From positions 310,001-374,000 of the forward strand of contig NZ_JAPCIO010000002.1 in assembly GCF_025909975.1 (NCBI RefSeq): a stretch of DNA of 64,000 nt, written 5' to 3'. The translations under genes and the position numbers were made by a program. The notes under the pieces were generated by a model. It was not told the DNA's origin. It saw nothing but the letters and a program-made list of their open reading frames with translations, and searched no databases. How positions within the stretch are numbered: position 1 is the first letter of the stretch; each line of letters begins with the position of its first letter. The DNA is from Flavobacterium lacisediminis (lineage in GTDB: Bacteria > Bacteroidota > Bacteroidia > Flavobacteriales > Flavobacteriaceae). Shown here one piece after another: positions 9,808 through 18,076 of this stretch.

Positions 9808-10719
9808 ATGGAATCCTTTAATCAACAAATAGAACTAGATTTTCCTAATGGTATCCAACTCTTTATAAAAAGAGAGGATTTGTTACATCCAATTATTTCG
9901 GGCAATAAATTTAGAAAACTCAAGTATAATATTGCCGAAGCAAAAAAGTTAGGTGATACCACTTTGTTGACTTTTGGAGGCGCTTTTTCTAATCATATTT
10001 TGGCTGTTGCAGGAGCTGGAGCTGAATTCGGTTTCAAGACTATTGGAGTAATACGAGGAGAAGAAATTGAAAGTAAAATAGCTGAAAATCCTACTTTAGT
10101 TCAAGCGCAAAAATTGGGGATGCAGTTTTATTTTGTTTCACGCGAAATGTATCGAGATAAGGAAGATGCTGATTTTATATCACATTTGAATGAAAAGTTT
10201 GGAAATTTCTATTTAGTTCCAGAAGGCGGTACTAATAAGTTAGCTATAAAAGGCTGTGAGGAAATTTTAACATCTGAAGATAAAGCATATTTTACTCACA
10301 TTGCTTGTGCAGTTGGAACAGGAGGAACCTTCTCGGGTTTAATTAATTCTTCTAATGAAAAACAGCAATTAATTGGATTTTCTTCCTTAAAAGGTGCTTT
10401 TTTATCTGATGTAATTCGTAATTTTGTAGTGAAAACTAATTGGAGTGTAAATGACGCCTATCATTTTGGAGGATATGGCAAGGTAAATGACGAATTTATA
10501 CAGTTTTTAAATTCGTTTTACAGTCAAACCGCTATCCCGTTAGATCCTGTGTATACGGGTAAGATGGTTTTTGGAATTTGGAATTTAATTCATAACGGAT
10601 ATTTTTCTAAAAATTCAAAAATCTTAATGATTCATACTGGTGGTTTACAAGGAATTAAAGGCATGAATTTTGCTTTACAAAAAAAGAATAAAGAAATATT
10701 ACAATATGATAAAAACTAA
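9808..10719 (+). CDS. PLP-dependent ACC deaminase / D-cysteine desulfhydrase family enzyme
   Basis: Fold-type II PLP enzyme of 303 residues. The cofactor lysine is K34 in the family motif SGNKFRKLKY. The substrate-loop motif GGAFSNH and the phosphate-binding glycine loop GTGGTFSG follow. The family either deaminates 1-aminocyclopropane-1-carboxylate or desulfhydrates D-cysteine, and the sequence alone does not separate the two. In bacteria without plant association the second or another D-amino-acid activity is more likely (inference). The ATG follows the preceding terminator immediately, so the leader is tiny or transcription depends on read-through. The 3' end overlaps the next gene by 14 bases, which suggests translational coupling. 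Confidence 0.85.
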   Translation: MESFNQQIELDFPNGIQLFIKREDLLHPIISGNKFRKLKYNIAEAKKLGDTTLLTFGGAFSNHILAVAGAGAEFGFKTIGVIRGEEIESKIAENPTLVQAQKLGMQFYFVSREMYRDKEDADFISHLNEKFGNFYLVPEGGTNKLAIKGCEEILTSEDKAYFTHIACAVGTGGTFSGLINSSNEKQQLIGFSSLKGAFLSDVIRNFVVKTNWSVNDAYHFGGYGKVNDEFIQFLNSFYSQTAIPLDPVYTGKMVFGIWNLIHNGYFSKNSKILMIHTGGLQGIKGMNFALQKKNKEILQYDKN

Positions 10720-11587
10720 GTTAGCCCTTTTTTTATTAGCGCTTTTAGTAGTGAGCTGTACTAGTTCACGTCCAGTGGTTAGAACAACATCAAAACCTAA
10801 AGTTACAGTTAAAAAGAAACCGGTTGTACAGGCAAAGCCTACTGTAAAACCAATTACCAAAGCGGTTGTAACTACTTCTACAACTACAACAAAACCTAGT
10901 AATTCTGACACGCCAGTAGAATTAGTAGCGACTTCTAATATAAAAACCTATGCTGAAGAAATACAATCTTATGTAGATAGCTATAAAGATGTGGCTATGA
11001 ATAATATGAAGACTCATGGAATTCCTGCTAGTATTATTTTGGCTCAAGGTATTTTAGAATCTGGTGCAGGAAAAGGGAAATTAGCATTAAGTGCAAACAA
11101 TCATTTCGGAATTAAGTGCCATAAAGAGTGGACAGGTGAGAGTGTGAAGCATGATGACGATGCTGCCCAAGAATGCTTTAGAAAATACCAACTACCTTCG
11201 GAATCTTATCGAGACCATTCGCTATTTTTAACATCAAGACCACGATACTCTAGTTTATTCAAGTTAGATAAAGGAGATTATGAATCTTGGGCAAAGGGAT
11301 TAAAAGCTGCTGGTTATGCAACCGATGTGAAATATCCAGATAAATTAATTGGATTAATAGAACGCTTTGAATTGTATAAATATGATAACGAAGTATTAAA
11401 TAGAGATTTTAAACCAGAAAAAAAAGAAGTCATTTTAGCTCAGGGTGGTGATTATTATACTATTCAGCAGGGTGATACACTTTATTCCTTATCTAAAAAA
11501 TTCAATCTTTCGGTGGATGATTTAAAGAAATTAAACAACATGTCTGACAATGCCATTTCTATTGGGCAACAAATCAAAATAAAATAA
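10706..11587 (+). CDS. Glucosaminidase-LysM lipoprotein (peptidoglycan hydrolase)
   Basis: The ATG at 10706 is preferred over an in-frame upstream codon at 10670 because it gives a clean lipoprotein signal (LLALLVVSC, lipid-bearing Cys18). A lysine/threonine/proline-rich linker (about 19-70) leads to a FlgJ/Bax-type beta-N-acetylglucosaminidase domain (about 85-225; [16 protein letters not shown] contains the likely catalytic Glu, followed by NNHFGIKCH). A C-terminal LysM domain (about 247-291; [12 protein letters not shown]) binds peptidoglycan. It probably cleaves the glycan backbone during wall growth or turnover. It overlaps the upstream gene by 14 bases and hemL by one base (TAATG), so the three genes form one operon. 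Confidence 0.9.
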   Translation: MIKTKLALFLLALLVVSCTSSRPVVRTTSKPKVTVKKKPVVQAKPTVKPITKAVVTTSTTTTKPSNSDTPVELVATSNIKTYAEEIQSYVDSYKDVAMNNMKTHGIPASIILAQGILESGAGKGKLALSANNHFGIKCHKEWTGESVKHDDDAAQECFRKYQLPSESYRDHSLFLTSRPRYSSLFKLDKGDYESWAKGLKAAGYATDVKYPDKLIGLIERFELYKYDNEVLNRDFKPEKKEVILAQGGDYYTIQQGDTLYSLSKKFNLSVDDLKKLNNMSDNAISIGQQIKIK

Positions 11588-12873
11588 TGTTATATAAAAG
11601 AAGTAGCGAACTATTTGTAGAAGCTAACAAAGTAATTCCTGGAGGGGTAAACTCTCCAGTACGTGCATTTAAAGGAGTAGGAGGTACTCCTATTTTTGCG
11701 AAAGAAGCAAAAGGAGCTTATTTGTATGATGAAGATGGAAATCGATTAATAGACTATATAAATTCATGGGGTCCTATGATATTAGGACATGCTTATGAGC
11801 CTGTTGTAAATGCTATTATTGAAAAAGCAAAAAAAGGGACTTCTTTTGGAATGCCAACAGAATTAGAAACTCAGATTGCTCAATTAGCAGTTTCTATGGT
11901 TCCAAATATCGATAAGATTCGTTTTGTAAATTCAGGAACTGAGGCTTGCATGAGTGCGATTCGCTTGGCTCGTGGTTATACAAAGCGTGATAAAATTATT
12001 AAATTTTCTGGATGCTATCACGGACACTCCGATTCGTTCTTAATTGCTGCAGGAAGTGGTTTGAGTACCTTTGGTGTGCCAAATTCTCCTGGTGTAACAG
12101 AAGGTACGGCAAAAGACACATTATTAGCAGCTTATAACGATATTGATAACGTAAGAGCATTATTCGAAGCTAATAAAAATGAAATTGCTGCGATTATTAT
12201 AGAACCAGTTGCTGGAAATATGGGATGTATTCCTCCAGTAAAAGGATTTTTAGAAGCTTTGCGCGTAGTTTGTTCTGAAAACGGAGCTTTGCTTATTTTT
12301 GATGAAGTAATGACAGGATTTCGCTTAGCAAAAGGTGGTGCGCAAGAATTATACGGAGTTCAAGCGGATATTGTTTGTTTTGGTAAAGTAATTGGTGGTG
12401 GATTACCTGTTGGGGCATTTGCAGCAAGAGAAGAAATTATGAATTACTTAGCGCCGTTAGGACCAGTTTATCAAGCGGGAACATTATCTGGAAATCCGTT
12501 AGCTATGGCAGCTGGATTAGAAATGTTGAAAGCTTTGAATGCTGATGGGGATATTTTTAAACGTTTAGATGAAAAAACAGCGTATTTAGAAAACGGAATC
12601 CGAAATGTCCTAATTGAAGAAGGTGTTGTTTTTACTATTAATAGAGTAGGTTCGATGATTTCAGTTCATTTTGATGCTAATCCTGTTTATGATTTTGCAA
12701 CGGCTAAAAACGGAGATAATGATACTTTTAAGAAGTTCTTCCATGGTTTGTTGAACAGGGGAATTTATATTGCGCCTTCTGCTTATGAAACTTGGTTTAT
12801 AACCGATGCGTTAACGTATGAAGATTTAGATTTTACCATTGCTAAAATTAAAGAAGTAGCAAAAGAATTATAA
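11587..12873 (+). CDS. hemL: Glutamate-1-semialdehyde 2,1-aminomutase
   Basis: Converts glutamate-1-semialdehyde to 5-aminolevulinate in the C5 route to heme; cytosolic PLP enzyme of 428 residues, the usual length. K267 in [15 protein letters not shown] is the Schiff-base lysine. Other family marks are the N-terminal [12 protein letters not shown], the SGTEA motif, the CYHGHSD segment and the DEVMTGFR cofactor motif. The start codon shares one base with the stop of the preceding lipoprotein gene, indicating translational coupling. Transcription ends at the hairpin at 12876-12905. Confidence 0.97.
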   Translation: MLYKRSSELFVEANKVIPGGVNSPVRAFKGVGGTPIFAKEAKGAYLYDEDGNRLIDYINSWGPMILGHAYEPVVNAIIEKAKKGTSFGMPTELETQIAQLAVSMVPNIDKIRFVNSGTEACMSAIRLARGYTKRDKIIKFSGCYHGHSDSFLIAAGSGLSTFGVPNSPGVTEGTAKDTLLAAYNDIDNVRALFEANKNEIAAIIIEPVAGNMGCIPPVKGFLEALRVVCSENGALLIFDEVMTGFRLAKGGAQELYGVQADIVCFGKVIGGGLPVGAFAAREEIMNYLAPLGPVYQAGTLSGNPLAMAAGLEMLKALNADGDIFKRLDEKTAYLENGIRNVLIEEGVVFTINRVGSMISVHFDANPVYDFATAKNGDNDTFKKFFHGLLNRGIYIAPSAYETWFITDALTYEDLDFTIAKIKEVAKEL

Positions 12874-12875
12874 TA

Positions 12876-12905
12876 AAAATGTCCCGATTATTCGGGACAT
12901 TTTTT
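12876..12905. terminator. Bidirectional terminator between hemL and the convergent small gene
   Basis: ATGTCCCGA pairs with TCGGGACAT around a short loop, flanked by an A run on the left and T run on the right, so it can stop transcription from both directions. It overlaps the last bases of the convergent gene by two bases. Confidence 0.88.
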
Positions 12906-13230
12906 ATTGGATTATATTTTCGTAAAGATTTTTATTATTCATCAGTTTTTTCAATTGATCAGTTGAAAGTGAAGCACTCAATTTATTTTTTATAATTTCA
13001 TAAACTTCAGCTTTTTCTTTATCAGAAGTAGCTTTTGCAAGCATTTCATGTTTGTATACTAACAAGTTATATAATCCGTTCTCTAGGTTGGTTTCCAAAG
13101 GAATTTCTTTTGTGAACTCATTTAATTCCAACTTAGCTAACATTTTTGGTTCTCCAGATTTTTTTTCTTGAGCAAAAGAGACAGTACTAAATGCAAAGAA
13201 TAATAGTAGAGAAAAGATTATTTTTTTCAT
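12904..13230 (-). CDS. Small secreted/periplasmic protein of unknown function (108 aa)
   Basis: Signal peptide MKKIIFSLLLFFAFSTVSFA, with cleavage before Q21. The mature part is about 88 residues, charged, mostly helical and without cysteine. It ends with LSTDQLKKLM, which is reminiscent of the LTxxQ motif of Spy/CpxP-like periplasmic proteins, the family of its upstream neighbour. It has its own good promoter (13263-13294), so it is not simply co-transcribed with the next gene. I do not recognise a specific family. A helical periplasmic chaperone or stress-related protein is a guess from context. Confidence 0.75.
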   Translation of the reverse strand: MKKIIFSLLLFFAFSTVSFAQEKKSGEPKMLAKLELNEFTKEIPLETNLENGLYNLLVYKHEMLAKATSDKEKAEVYEIIKNKLSASLSTDQLKKLMNNKNLYENIIQ

Positions 13231-13262
13231 AATTAAAATAAATTTGATTTTTTTTGGTTTGT

Positions 13263-13294
13263 CAAATCTAAATTAAATTTGAGATTAAAACAAA
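13263..13294 (-). promoter_or_regulatory. Promoter of the 108-residue secreted protein
   Basis: Minus-strand -7 box TAGATTTG (13263-13270) with a -33 TTTG (13291-13294) 20 bases upstream. The predicted leader is about 25 bases. Confidence 0.65.
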
Positions 13295-13310
13295 ATATTA
13301 ATCAAAATAA

Positions 13311-13742
13311 TTAATTAGATCGATGCTGTTTTCCTCTTTTTTGCATTCTTTCTTTACCTTTTTCAATTTTATCATTATGTATCTCTTCCCATTTTTTGTA
13401 TTGTTCTGGTTTTAAGATTTTTTTCATTTTGGCTTTCATCTCAATTTGATTGTCTAACATTTCGTTTTTCATTTCAAATCTTTCGTCCGCAGTTGGTTTT
13501 TCGCCTTTTTCTTTTTTGGCTTTCATTTCAGCCATTTTAGACTCTCTTTTTTTTGCTTGTTCTAAAAGAATTGTTTTTAATTCAGCTTGTTGTTTTGAGT
13601 CTAAATCTAAATCCAGTGTCATTTTTTTAACTTGAAGCTCTGTTTGTTGTTCTGGAGTTAATTTTTCTCTTCCTTGTTTTCTGTCTTGTGCGAATGTTAG
13701 TGTAGACATCACTAAAACCATTGCTAAAATTAATTTTCTCAT
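13311..13742 (-). CDS. Spy/CpxP-like (LTxxQ) periplasmic protein
   Basis: 143 residues with a signal peptide (MRKLILAMVLVMSTLTFA, then Q). The mature protein is highly charged, helical and Met/Lys/Glu-rich. It carries two LTxxQ-type motifs, LTPEQQ near residue 28 and LKPEQYKKW near residue 115. The arrangement matches the periplasmic helical chaperone/envelope-stress family that includes Spy and CpxP, where the protein forms a cradle that holds unfolded clients. It is also similar in size to small LTxxQ proteins found throughout Bacteroidota. No two-component system lies beside it, so regulation is not evident. Basic C-terminus (KRGKQHRSN). Confidence 0.8.
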   Translation of the reverse strand: MRKLILAMVLVMSTLTFAQDRKQGREKLTPEQQTELQVKKMTLDLDLDSKQQAELKTILLEQAKKRESKMAEMKAKKEKGEKPTADERFEMKNEMLDNQIEMKAKMKKILKPEQYKKWEEIHNDKIEKGKERMQKRGKQHRSN

Positions 13743-13806
13743 TTTTTCGTTTTTTTAATTGTTTGATGATAAGACACTGGAAAAATAAAAAGGTTTAATC
13801 TTAAAT

Positions 13807-13841
13807 AAAAAAAAGCGAAACTTTTTAAAAGTTTCGCTTTT
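13807..13841 (-). terminator. Terminator downstream of lysS
   Basis: GCGAAACTTTT/AAAAGTTTCGC inverted repeat (13815-13837) flanked on the minus strand by a T run (plus-strand A run 13807-13814). It lies about 20 bases beyond the lysS stop. Confidence 0.85.
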
Positions 13842-13861
13842 GATTTTAATCTCTGGGGAGT

Positions 13862-15559
13862 TTATTTTCCTAAGTATTCAGCAATTTTATTATCGCCGTC
13901 AACTGTAATCTTCATTAAACCATGTTTGCTGATGCCTTTGCTGGCAGCATCCCATTTTTTACCGCTTAAATCAGCTTTTATTTTTAAATCACCAATTGAA
14001 ATTCCTTCGTTAGCTTTTAAAATTTCAATAATGTGTTTTTCGTCTTCTGTTAATTCTGGACCTTTTTTCTCTGGTCGCATTTGTGGGAAGAACAACACTT
14101 CTTGAATCGATTGATTGTTCGTTAAGAACATAATCAGTCTATCCATACCAATTCCTAATCCTGAAGTTGGAGGCATTCCATATTCTAAAGCTCTTAAAAA
14201 GTCTTCGTCGATAATTCCGTTTGCTTCGTCATCACCTTTTGCTGCTAAAGCCATTTGGTTTTCAAAACGCTCTCTTTGGTCAATTGGATCATTTAATTCT
14301 GAATAGGCATTTGCGATTTCTTTTCCACAAACCATCAACTCAAAACGCTCTGTTAATTCAGGATTATCACGGTGTGACTTACATAATGGTGACATCTCTT
14401 TTGGATAATCCGTAATGAATGTTGGTTGAATGAAGTTACCTTCACATTTCTCACCAAAAATTTCATCAATTAATTTTCCTTTACCCATGGTGTCATTCAC
14501 TTCGATTCCCATAGATTTTGCAGCTTCGCGCAATTCGTCTTCCGATTTTCCTGTAATGTCAAAACCAGTGAATTGTTTGATAGCATCCGTCATTGTAACT
14601 CTAGCATAAGGTGCTTTGAAGTTTACTTTATGTTCGCCAAAAGTAGCTTCAGTGGTTCCGTTTACTTGATTTGCACAATATTCTAAAAGGTTTTCTGTCA
14701 TTTCCATCATCCAGTTGTAGTCTTTGTAAGCTACATAAATTTCCATTGCGGTAAATTCTGGATTATGTGTTCTGTCCATTCCTTCGTTACGGAAGTTTTT
14801 TGAAAATTCGTAAACACCGTCAAATCCACCAACGATTAATCTTTTTAGATATAATTCGTTAGCAATTCGCATGTATAATGGAATATCTAAACTATTATGA
14901 TGTGTGATGAAAGGTCTAGCAGCAGCTCCACCCGGAATCGATTGTAAAACCGGAGTTTCTACTTCCATGTAGCCAGCTTCGTTGAAAAATGTTCGCATAG
15001 CAGTGAATAATTTAGTTCTTTTCATGAAAACTTCTTTCACTTGCGGATTTACCACTAAATCTACGTAACGCATACGGTAACGTAATTCAGGATCGGTAAA
15101 AGCGTCAAACACATGACCTTCTTCGTCAGTTTTTGGTAACGGAAGCGGTTTTAACGTTTTGCTCAACATTTTAAAATCATCCACGCGAACGCACATAGCA
15201 CCCACTTTAGTCATGAATAATTCACCTTCAATTCCAACAAAATCACCTAAATCGGTTAATTTTTTGAAAACTTGATTGTAAAGCGTTTTGTCTTCGCCTT
15301 CACAAAGTACATCACGATTAAAATACAACTGAATTCTTCCTTCGCTGTCTTGTAATTCAGCAAACGAAGCTTTTCCTTGATCACGAACACTCATCAAACG
15401 TCCAGCCAAAATAACCTTCTTACCTTCTTCGAAATTTTCCTTCACTTGCTTTGAAGTGTGATTCACCGGAAATAAATCCGCTGGATAAGGGTTAATTCCA
15501 AGTTCGCGTAAAGCGTTTAGTTTGTCTCTTCTAATGATTTCTTGTTCCGAAAGTTGCAT
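13862..15559 (-). CDS. lysS: Lysyl-tRNA synthetase, class II, with extra C-terminal domain
   Basis: Charges tRNA-Lys. The N-terminal OB-fold anticodon-binding domain spans about 55-160. The class II catalytic domain follows, with motif 2 (FRNEGMDRTHNPEF) and motif 3 (GLGIGMDRLIMFL near residue 478). The usual bacterial enzyme ends about where FFPQMRP occurs; here some 66 further residues follow (about 500-565; acidic start, then a helix-turn-helix-like ISIGDLKIKADLSGKKW). Such an extension is compatible with flavobacterial LysRS but its role is unknown. It is transcribed alone from a good promoter at 15579-15609. Confidence 0.96.
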   Translation of the reverse strand: MQLSEQEIIRRDKLNALRELGINPYPADLFPVNHTSKQVKENFEEGKKVILAGRLMSVRDQGKASFAELQDSEGRIQLYFNRDVLCEGEDKTLYNQVFKKLTDLGDFVGIEGELFMTKVGAMCVRVDDFKMLSKTLKPLPLPKTDEEGHVFDAFTDPELRYRMRYVDLVVNPQVKEVFMKRTKLFTAMRTFFNEAGYMEVETPVLQSIPGGAAARPFITHHNSLDIPLYMRIANELYLKRLIVGGFDGVYEFSKNFRNEGMDRTHNPEFTAMEIYVAYKDYNWMMEMTENLLEYCANQVNGTTEATFGEHKVNFKAPYARVTMTDAIKQFTGFDITGKSEDELREAAKSMGIEVNDTMGKGKLIDEIFGEKCEGNFIQPTFITDYPKEMSPLCKSHRDNPELTERFELMVCGKEIANAYSELNDPIDQRERFENQMALAAKGDDEANGIIDEDFLRALEYGMPPTSGLGIGMDRLIMFLTNNQSIQEVLFFPQMRPEKKGPELTEDEKHIIEILKANEGISIGDLKIKADLSGKKWDAASKGISKHGLMKITVDGDNKIAEYLGK

Positions 15560-15578
15560 AGTATTGTATTTAAGCGTG

Positions 15579-15609
15579 CAAAGATAGGTATAATTTGAAA
15601 ATGTACCAA
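15579..15609 (-). promoter_or_regulatory. Promoter of lysS
   Basis: Minus-strand TATCTTTG (15579-15586) with TTGG (15606-15609) 19 bases upstream; transcription would start near 15572, 13 bases before the ATG. Confidence 0.7.
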
Positions 15610-15667
15610 TTTGAAAATTTGAAAATTATGCCTTGAATTTTTAAACTCGAATGGTTGATATCTTTTG

Positions 15668-15675
15668 TATCTTTG
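15668..15675 (+). promoter_or_regulatory. -7 box for the lipoprotein-lipB operon
   Basis: TATCTTTG, 21 bases before the ATG at 15697. No convincing -33 element. The box lies inside an upstream TTG-initiated extension of the frame, which is one reason to reject that longer start. Confidence 0.55.
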
Positions 15676-15696
15676 ACAAAATTTATAAAAATAAAA

Positions 15697-16527
15697 ATGA
15701 AGAGATTTTGTTGTTTGCTTTTATTGTCGGTTTTTGTGTTAACCAGTTGTGTTGTTCAAGAGAACTTAAATTTTAATGAAGATGGTTCTGGTCGATTATT
15801 ATATAAAATTGATATGTCAAAAATGATGACAATGGCTGGAGATAAGTTTGGAGAAAAATCTAGCAAAAGAAAAAGTAAAAAAAACAATAAAATGGAAGAT
15901 AATTCTAAAGATATCGATTCTGTTTTTTCGTACAAAGATATGTTAGCTGGAAAGGAAGATAGTATTGCTAAGTTACCAATTGAAGAGCAAGCTAGATTAA
16001 AAAAAATGGAAAAATATTCAGGTAGATTAGTCATGAATGAAGCACAGAAAAAAATGGAGTTTCATTTGTTTACCGATTTTATGAATCCAGCAGAATTACA
16101 AGATTTGGTTTCGCCAGTAAACTCTTTAGCTGGTATGAACTCTTCAACAGCCCAATTAGGGAATGATGCTCCCAAAAATGAAGGGGTTACAAGTTATGAT
16201 TACAATGGTAAAAAGTTTGTAAAGATTGTAACTGTAGCTCCTAAAAGCGATTTGAAAAAAGATCTTGAAAAGCTTGATAGAGATTCTAAAAAAGAGGGAG
16301 AAGAAGATATAAATGTAGAAAAGTTAGCAAGCGAATTATCAGAGTCTTTTAAAATGATGTATAACGAATCGTCTTACGAAATGACGGTTAGTTTTCCCAA
16401 AAAAATAAAAAAGGTGTCTATTCCTAATGCAAAAATTTCAGATGATGGAAAGACAGTTGTTTTGGTTTTTCCTATGGAAAATTATATGGAAAGTAAAGAT
16501 GTGAATTTTGAAGTAGAATTGGAATAA
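15697..16527 (+). CDS. Lipoprotein of unknown function, coupled to lipB (276 aa)
   Basis: The ATG at 15697 is chosen because it directly gives a lipoprotein signal (LLLLSVFVLTSC, lipid-bearing Cys18); an upstream TTG start would contain the promoter box. After the cysteine comes VVQENLNFNEDGSGRL, a beta-hairpin-like start. A strongly basic KRKSKKNNK patch lies near residue 60, and charged helical and beta segments fill the rest. No enzyme motif is visible. The residues after the lipidated Cys (VVQEN) lack the acidic surface-export signal seen in the SusD-type lipoproteins here, so it may face the periplasm (inference). The stop overlaps the lipB start by one base. Confidence 0.8.
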   Translation: MKRFCCLLLLSVFVLTSCVVQENLNFNEDGSGRLLYKIDMSKMMTMAGDKFGEKSSKRKSKKNNKMEDNSKDIDSVFSYKDMLAGKEDSIAKLPIEEQARLKKMEKYSGRLVMNEAQKKMEFHLFTDFMNPAELQDLVSPVNSLAGMNSSTAQLGNDAPKNEGVTSYDYNGKKFVKIVTVAPKSDLKKDLEKLDRDSKKEGEEDINVEKLASELSESFKMMYNESSYEMTVSFPKKIKKVSIPNAKISDDGKTVVLVFPMENYMESKDVNFEVELE

Positions 16528-17222
16528 TGAATAAGAAAGTTATTTTACGAGATTTAGGAAATAAAGATTATAAAGACACTTGGGATTATCAAGAAGAATT
16601 ATTCAAAGAAATTGTGGACATCAAAGTTCAAAATAGAAGAGAAGAAACTTCAATTCCTACACCAAACTATTTTTTATATGTAGAACATCCACATGTTTAT
16701 ACTTTAGGAAAAAGCGGCGATGTTTCAAATTTATTACTTTCTGAAAAACAGTTGGAAGCAAAAGGAGCCACTTTTTACAAAATAAATAGAGGAGGAGATA
16801 TTACCTACCACGGACCAGGGCAAATTGTGGGTTATCCTATTTTAGATTTAGAAAACTTTTTTACTGATATTCATAAATACTTACGCTTTTTAGAAGAAGC
16901 TATCATTCTAACTCTAGCAGAATATGGTTTACATGGAACTCGTAGCGAAGGCGAAACCGGAGTTTGGTTTGATGTAGGAACACCTTTTGCAAGAAAGATT
17001 TGCGCAATGGGAGTAAGAGCTTCACGTTGGGTAACTATGCATGGCTTTGCATTAAATGTAAATGCCGATTTAGGATATTTCGATAACATCATCCCTTGTG
17101 GTATAAAAGGAAAAGCGGTTACTTCAATGCATGTGGAATTAAGAAGGCAAGTAGACGAACAAGAAGTAAAAGAAAAAATCCTAAAACATTTTCAAAATTT
17201 GTTTGAAGCAGAGATTGTTTAA
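16527..17222 (+). CDS. lipB: Octanoyl-[acyl carrier protein]:protein octanoyltransferase
   Basis: Moves octanoyl from acyl carrier protein to the lipoyl domains of the glycine cleavage system and 2-oxoacid dehydrogenases, the first step of lipoate synthesis; cytosolic. The 231 residues include the conserved [17 protein letters not shown], the lysine K157 in [10 protein letters not shown] and the catalytic cysteine C191 in [12 protein letters not shown]. It begins with ATG sharing a base with the preceding stop (TAATGA), which indicates coupling. Its 3' end overlaps the convergent rnhB by four bases. The next enzyme of the pathway, lipA, is at 60136-61011, so the two are not linked in an operon. 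Confidence 0.97.
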   Translation: MNKKVILRDLGNKDYKDTWDYQEELFKEIVDIKVQNRREETSIPTPNYFLYVEHPHVYTLGKSGDVSNLLLSEKQLEAKGATFYKINRGGDITYHGPGQIVGYPILDLENFFTDIHKYLRFLEEAIILTLAEYGLHGTRSEGETGVWFDVGTPFARKICAMGVRASRWVTMHGFALNVNADLGYFDNIIPCGIKGKAVTSMHVELRRQVDEQEVKEKILKHFQNLFEAEIV

Positions 17223-17878
17223 AATTCCAAAGTTAATTGTTCAGGCAATAATTTAAAACTCATTCGGTGATATTTGCAAGGGCCATATTTTTTGATGGCT
17301 TCTCGGTGGTCTTTTGTTGGATAACCTTTGTTTTTCTTCCAATTGTACATTGGAAACTCTTCGTGAATTTTATCCATGTATTCATCTCGGTATGTTTTTG
17401 CTAAAACTGATGCAGCAGCAATACTTAAATACTTACCATCGCCTTTAATGATGCTAGTTGTAGGAATTGATTTTAAAAGTTCAATTTCAGCTATTGTAAA
17501 AGCTCTTCCTATTTTCTGTTTCATGCCTAATTTTCCATTTAAAGGACGATTTCCATCTACAATTATATATTCTGGAGCTGGATTTAACTGCAAAATGGAT
17601 TCTTGCATGGCTTTCATCGAGGCGTTAAGGATGTTGATCTCGTCAATTTCATTTGGGAAAATATGGGTAACTGCAAAACTAATTGCTGTTTCTTCAATGA
17701 ACGGTTTTAATTTTTCTCTGTTTTTTTCTGAAAGTTGTTTAGAGTCATTTAATAGAATGTTTTCAAATGCCGCAGGTAATAATACAGCTGCTGCAGTTAC
17801 AGGACCCGCCAAGCATCCTCTTCCAGCTTCGTCAGTGCCACATTCCAATATTAAATTACTGTAACTTTTACTTAACAT
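17219..17878 (-). CDS. rnhB: Ribonuclease HII
   Basis: Removes ribonucleotides and RNA primers from RNA-DNA hybrids. The N-terminal [14 protein letters not shown] gives the first catalytic pair D16-E17. A later IIVDGNRPL and [20 protein letters not shown] complete the family signature. The ATG at 17878 is preferred over the in-frame TTG at 17893, because a TATTTTTG promoter box (17891-17898) covers the latter. That implies a very short leader of about 7 bases. Length 219 is usual. It converges on lipB with a four-base overlap. Confidence 0.94.
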   Translation of the reverse strand: MLSKSYSNLILECGTDEAGRGCLAGPVTAAAVLLPAAFENILLNDSKQLSEKNREKLKPFIEETAISFAVTHIFPNEIDEINILNASMKAMQESILQLNPAPEYIIVDGNRPLNGKLGMKQKIGRAFTIAEIELLKSIPTTSIIKGDGKYLSIAAASVLAKTYRDEYMDKIHEEFPMYNWKKNKGYPTKDHREAIKKYGPCKYHRMSFKLLPEQLTLEF

Positions 17879-17890
17879 TCTTTTTTTTGA

Positions 17891-17898
17891 CAAAAATA
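17891..17898 (-). promoter_or_regulatory. -7 box of rnhB
   Basis: Minus-strand TATTTTTG fits TAnnTTTG and sits 12 bases before the ATG at 17878. No clear -33 element. Confidence 0.4.
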
Positions 17899-17994
17899 TA
17901 ATTTTCCACGCAACCTTTTTGCGATATTTTCATCTTTAGTATGAGAATGTTCCGTAAAATGTTTTTTTAAAACTAAAACTTTAACAAAAATAAA

Positions 17995-18060
17995 TTAGTA
18001 ATATTCCGAAGTATTATTTGTTTATTTAAGAAATAATTAAGAAGTTTGCGGAATAACTAA
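17995..18060 (+). promoter_or_regulatory. Long imperfect hairpin in the susC leader
   Basis: TTAGT plus TATTCCG (17995-18008) pair with CGGAATA plus ACTAA (18049-18060), 12 base pairs with a two-base bulge. Within the loop a second hairpin forms, TTATTT (18022-18027) with AAATAA (18031-18036). It lies 16 bases before the susC ATG and could act as an mRNA leader structure or a protein site. No clear TAnnTTTG box was found in this gap. Confidence 0.4.
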
Positions 18061-18076
18061 CTCAAATAAATTTAAT

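Noticed and set aside
10670..10705. Upstream extension of the glucosaminidase lipoprotein
   Set aside because: It puts twelve charged residues before a perfect lipoprotein signal and overlaps the previous gene more than necessary; ATG 10706 is more likely.
15655..15696. TTG-initiated extension of the lipoprotein before lipB
   Set aside because: It contains the TATCTTTG promoter box and precedes a perfect lipoprotein signal.
18001..18060. A riboswitch in the susC leader
   Set aside because: The hairpin has no match to a known riboswitch core that I can identify, so it is listed only as a possible leader structure.
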